This document shows positions 13,026 through 15,400 of a stretch of 15,400 nt of DNA, in pieces. The position numbers and the translations under genes were made by a program. Below the pieces are notes generated by a model, which had not been told where the DNA came from, did no database searches, and saw only the letters and a list, made by a program, of their open reading frames with translations. Within the stretch, counting starts at the first letter, position 1, and each line of letters starts with the position of its first letter. This stretch comes from Candidatus Methanoperedens sp. (GTDB lineage Archaea; Halobacteriota; Methanosarcinia; Methanosarcinales; Methanoperedenaceae), in the NCBI GenBank assembly GCA_023249275.1, contig JAHFCV010000036.1, forward strand, positions 1 through 15,400, read 5' to 3'.

Positions 13026-14762
13026 ATGAAAAATAAAGGTGAAATTTATAGGATATCAGGACCGGTCGTCATAATCAGTGGTTTAAACACTAAAATGTAC
13101 GACGTAGTAAAGGTCGGGAAAGAAGGACTGATGGGAGAAGTCATAGGTATAGAAGGCGACAAGTCCACAGTACAGGTATATGAAGAGACCTCAGGATTAA
13201 GACCCGGAGAACCTGTGGAAAATACAGGCATGTCATTGTCTGTGGAACTCGGACCAGGGCTTCTTGAGAGCATATATGATGGAATCCAGCGCCCTCTCCC
13301 TGTATTGAAAGAAAGGATGGGTGACTTCATAAAGCGCGGTGTTTCTGCTAATGGTCTATCACGAGAGAAGGAATGGGATTTTGTCCCCACGGTTAAAAAA
13401 GGCGATAAACTCAAAGGCGGAGATATAATGGGGACAGTCCAGGAAACGCAGAACATCGAGCACAGGATTCTTGTCCCACCCACAATTTCAGGAACTATAA
13501 GCGCGATAAAGAAAGGAAAATTCAAAGTTGATGAAGTGATCTGCACCCTTGAAGACGGCAAGGAACTCACAATGATGCAAAAATGGCCCGTAAGGAAGCC
13601 AAGACCAGTAGGCAAGAAACTCACACCGAGCACACCACTGATCACAGGTCAGAGAATCCTCGATGGTCTATTCCCGGTTGCAAAAGGCGGGACAGCGGCA
13701 ATCCCGGGTCCGTTCGGCAGCGGAAAAACAGTTACGCAGCAGCAGCTTGCAAAATGGAGCGACACCGAAATAGTGGTTTATATCGGATGCGGCGAACGCG
13801 GCAATGAAATGGCGGATGTTCTATACGAATTCCCGGAAATCAAAGACCCGAAAACGGGCAGACCTTTAATGGAGCGAACTGTCCTTATCGCAAATACATC
13901 CAACATGCCAGTAGCAGCCAGGGAAGCCTCGGTTTATACCGGAATTACCATTGCCGAGTATTACAGGGACATGGGATACGACGTATCCCTGATGGCTGAT
14001 TCCACTTCGAGATGGGCAGAAGCCATGAGGGAGATTTCATCACGTCTTGAAGAAATGCCGGGTGAAGAAGGGTATCCCGCATATCTTGCGGCAAGGCTAT
14101 CGGAATTCTACGAGCGCGCAGGCAAAGTTAAGGCTCTTTGCGGAAAAGAGGGTTCGATAACGGTCATTGGCGCAGTTTCACCTCCCGGCGGTGACTTCTC
14201 GGAACCAGTTACCCAGAACACGCTTCGTATTGTCAAGGTTTTCTGGGCGCTTGACGCAAAACTTGCGCAGAGGCGGCACTTCCCTGCAATAAACTGGCTT
14301 AACAGCTACTCTTTATATTCCAAGGCACTCGGACCATGGTATGATGAACACGTATCACCCGAATGGATAAAACTCAGGAACGATGCGATGGAACTGCTCC
14401 AGAAAGAAGCCGAACTTTCGGAAATCGTGCAGCTTGTTGGTTCGGATGCTCTTCCTGAGGACCAGCAGTTGACGCTTGAGATTGCAAGAATGATAAGGGA
14501 ATATTTCCTGCAGCAGAATGCCTATCATGAAGTGGATACTTTCTGCCCCATGGATAAGCAATTCAAACTACTAAAGACAATCACCACATGGGGCGATAAA
14601 GCCCAGAATGCACTTGAGGGCGGCGCAGCGATTGAAGATATCATGAAATTAAAATCAAAAGACGACCTTGCAAAAGTCAAATTCGAGAAAGACTTTGACG
14701 CGGCGCTTGGCGTTATTACAAATACCATGGAAGACGAGTTTGCTAAACTCGGGGGTAAGTAA
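13026..14762 (+). CDS. ahaA: A-type ATP synthase catalytic subunit A
   Basis: Subunit A makes or hydrolyses ATP at the A/B interfaces of the head. From the ATG at 13026 the product is 578 residues, the length I recall for Methanosarcina AhaA, starting MKNKGEIYRISGPVV. AAGGTG at 13011-13016 fits this start. An in-frame TTG at 12993 would begin inside the palindrome and adds residues that do not fit the family. The A-type P-loop GPFGSGKT is at 228-235 (K234) and the catalytic glutamate is E257 in CGERGNEM. The long insertion typical of A subunits (about 110-180) and the DSTSRWAEA segment are also present. The gene is separated from ahaF by the palindrome and from ahaB by one base. Confidence 0.97.
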   Translation: MKNKGEIYRISGPVVIISGLNTKMYDVVKVGKEGLMGEVIGIEGDKSTVQVYEETSGLRPGEPVENTGMSLSVELGPGLLESIYDGIQRPLPVLKERMGDFIKRGVSANGLSREKEWDFVPTVKKGDKLKGGDIMGTVQETQNIEHRILVPPTISGTISAIKKGKFKVDEVICTLEDGKELTMMQKWPVRKPRPVGKKLTPSTPLITGQRILDGLFPVAKGGTAAIPGPFGSGKTVTQQQLAKWSDTEIVVYIGCGERGNEMADVLYEFPEIKDPKTGRPLMERTVLIANTSNMPVAAREASVYTGITIAEYYRDMGYDVSLMADSTSRWAEAMREISSRLEEMPGEEGYPAYLAARLSEFYERAGKVKALCGKEGSITVIGAVSPPGGDFSEPVTQNTLRIVKVFWALDAKLAQRRHFPAINWLNSYSLYSKALGPWYDEHVSPEWIKLRNDAMELLQKEAELSEIVQLVGSDALPEDQQLTLEIARMIREYFLQQNAYHEVDTFCPMDKQFKLLKTITTWGDKAQNALEGGAAIEDIMKLKSKDDLAKVKFEKDFDAALGVITNTMEDEFAKLGGK

Positions 14763-14763
14763 C

Positions 14764-15400
14764 ATGACCAAAGAATACAAGACAATCAGGCAAATCGCAG
14801 GTCCGCTTATCTTTGTGGAAAAGACAGAACCTGTTGGGTACAACGAACTTGTAAATATTAATCTTCCCGACGGCACAACCAAGAGAGGACAGGTGCTTGA
14901 TACTTCCAATGATATAGTTGTTGTCCAGATATTCGAAGGAACAGGCGGCTTAAATAAGGAATGCGGCGTCAGGTTCACCGGCGAAACAATCAAACTCCCG
15001 GTTTCAAAAGATCTCCTCGGCAGGATACTGTCAGGCTCAGGCGAACCGCTGGATGGAGGACCACGCATCGTACCCGAAGACAGGCTTGAAATTACAGGCG
15101 CAGCCATAAACCCGTATGCGCGCCTTCCACCAAAAGATTTTATCCAGACAGGCATATCCACCATAGACGGCATGAACACACTGGTTCGCGGGCAGAAACT
15201 TCCCATATTCTCAGGCTCAGGTCTTCCGCACAATGAGATTGCATTGCAGATAGCAAGGCAGTCAAAAGTACGGGGCTCTGATGAGCCGTTCGCAGTGGTA
15301 TTTGCTGCAATGGGTATCACCAACGAAGAATCCCAGTATTTCATGCGTGACTTTGAGAGAACAGGCGCTCTTGAGCGGGCTGTTGTGTTCCTGAATCTTG
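14764..15400 (+). CDS. ahaB: A-type ATP synthase regulatory subunit B, 5' part (runs off window)
   Basis: Subunit B alternates with A in the head and contributes to the catalytic site without being the main catalytic subunit. The visible 212 codons start at an ATG one base after the ahaA stop, with GGGGGT at 14751-14756 as ribosome site. The beta-barrel opening YKTIRQIAGPLIFVEK is typical. The degenerate P-loop SGSGLPHN at 150-157, which lacks the lysine-threonine of A, is characteristic of B subunits. AAMGITNEE further on is the B-type counterpart of the A-subunit GCGERGNE segment. The frame is open to the last base of the window. Confidence 0.96.
   Translation, partial: MTKEYKTIRQIAGPLIFVEKTEPVGYNELVNINLPDGTTKRGQVLDTSNDIVVVQIFEGTGGLNKECGVRFTGETIKLPVSKDLLGRILSGSGEPLDGGPRIVPEDRLEITGAAINPYARLPPKDFIQTGISTIDGMNTLVRGQKLPIFSGSGLPHNEIALQIARQSKVRGSDEPFAVVFAAMGITNEESQYFMRDFERTGALERAVVFLNL

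Noticed and set aside
13046..13645. A 199-codon minus-strand open frame opposite ahaA
   Set aside because: It lies wholly within the conserved ahaA coding region and has no recognisable motif.

Overview
The window looks like a chromosomal segment from a methanogen-like or ANME-like euryarchaeon. Methanosarcinales or 'Ca. Methanoperedens'-type is my best guess from protein style; this was not tested. The reasons are an archaeal A-type ATP synthase operon in the order H-I-K-E-C-F-A-B, an archaeal Cdc48/VAT ATPase, an AmmeMemoRadiSam-family radical SAM enzyme, and TATA-like boxes about 25 bp upstream of nearly leaderless start codons. No rRNA, tRNA, CRISPR array or intact insertion sequence was seen.

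Layout. Bases 1-794 hold the 3' part of purA (adenylosuccinate synthetase), followed closely by a two-ring AAA+ unfoldase (822-3086). A gap of about 200 bp full of palindromes and direct repeats (3087-3287) leads to the radical SAM gene (3288-4295) and a small winged-helix protein (4321-4617). A strikingly AT-rich gene for a DUF4143-type ATPase follows (4684-5994), with its own inverted repeat and TATA-like box; it looks like an insertion into the neighbourhood. On the minus strand, purB (6532-7869) reads into a GNAT acetyltransferase gene (6010-6462). A rhodanese-domain lipoprotein gene (7977-8381) diverges from purB. The rest (8551-15400) is the A1Ao ATP synthase operon ahaHIKECFAB; ahaB runs off the end, and ahaD would be expected just beyond.

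How the genes work together. PurA and PurB catalyse the two consecutive steps from IMP to AMP. The aha genes build one membrane machine: I and K form the ion path and rotor ring, H and E the peripheral stalks, C and F part of the central stalk, and A and B the catalytic head. Cdc48 ends in a possible proteasome-docking tail.

The most interesting non-gene signals are: (a) two copies of a covarying 20-bp palindrome, one in front of the aha operon and one inside it between ahaF and ahaA; (b) the structured 3087-3287 region ending exactly at the radical SAM start codon; (c) an aha leader with repeated ATGCAAA motifs and mutually exclusive pairings; and (d) a rotor-ring subunit with a carboxylate in each of its two helices. 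I found no convincing wholly new multi-gene system. The structured region before the radical SAM gene is the best candidate for something undescribed.
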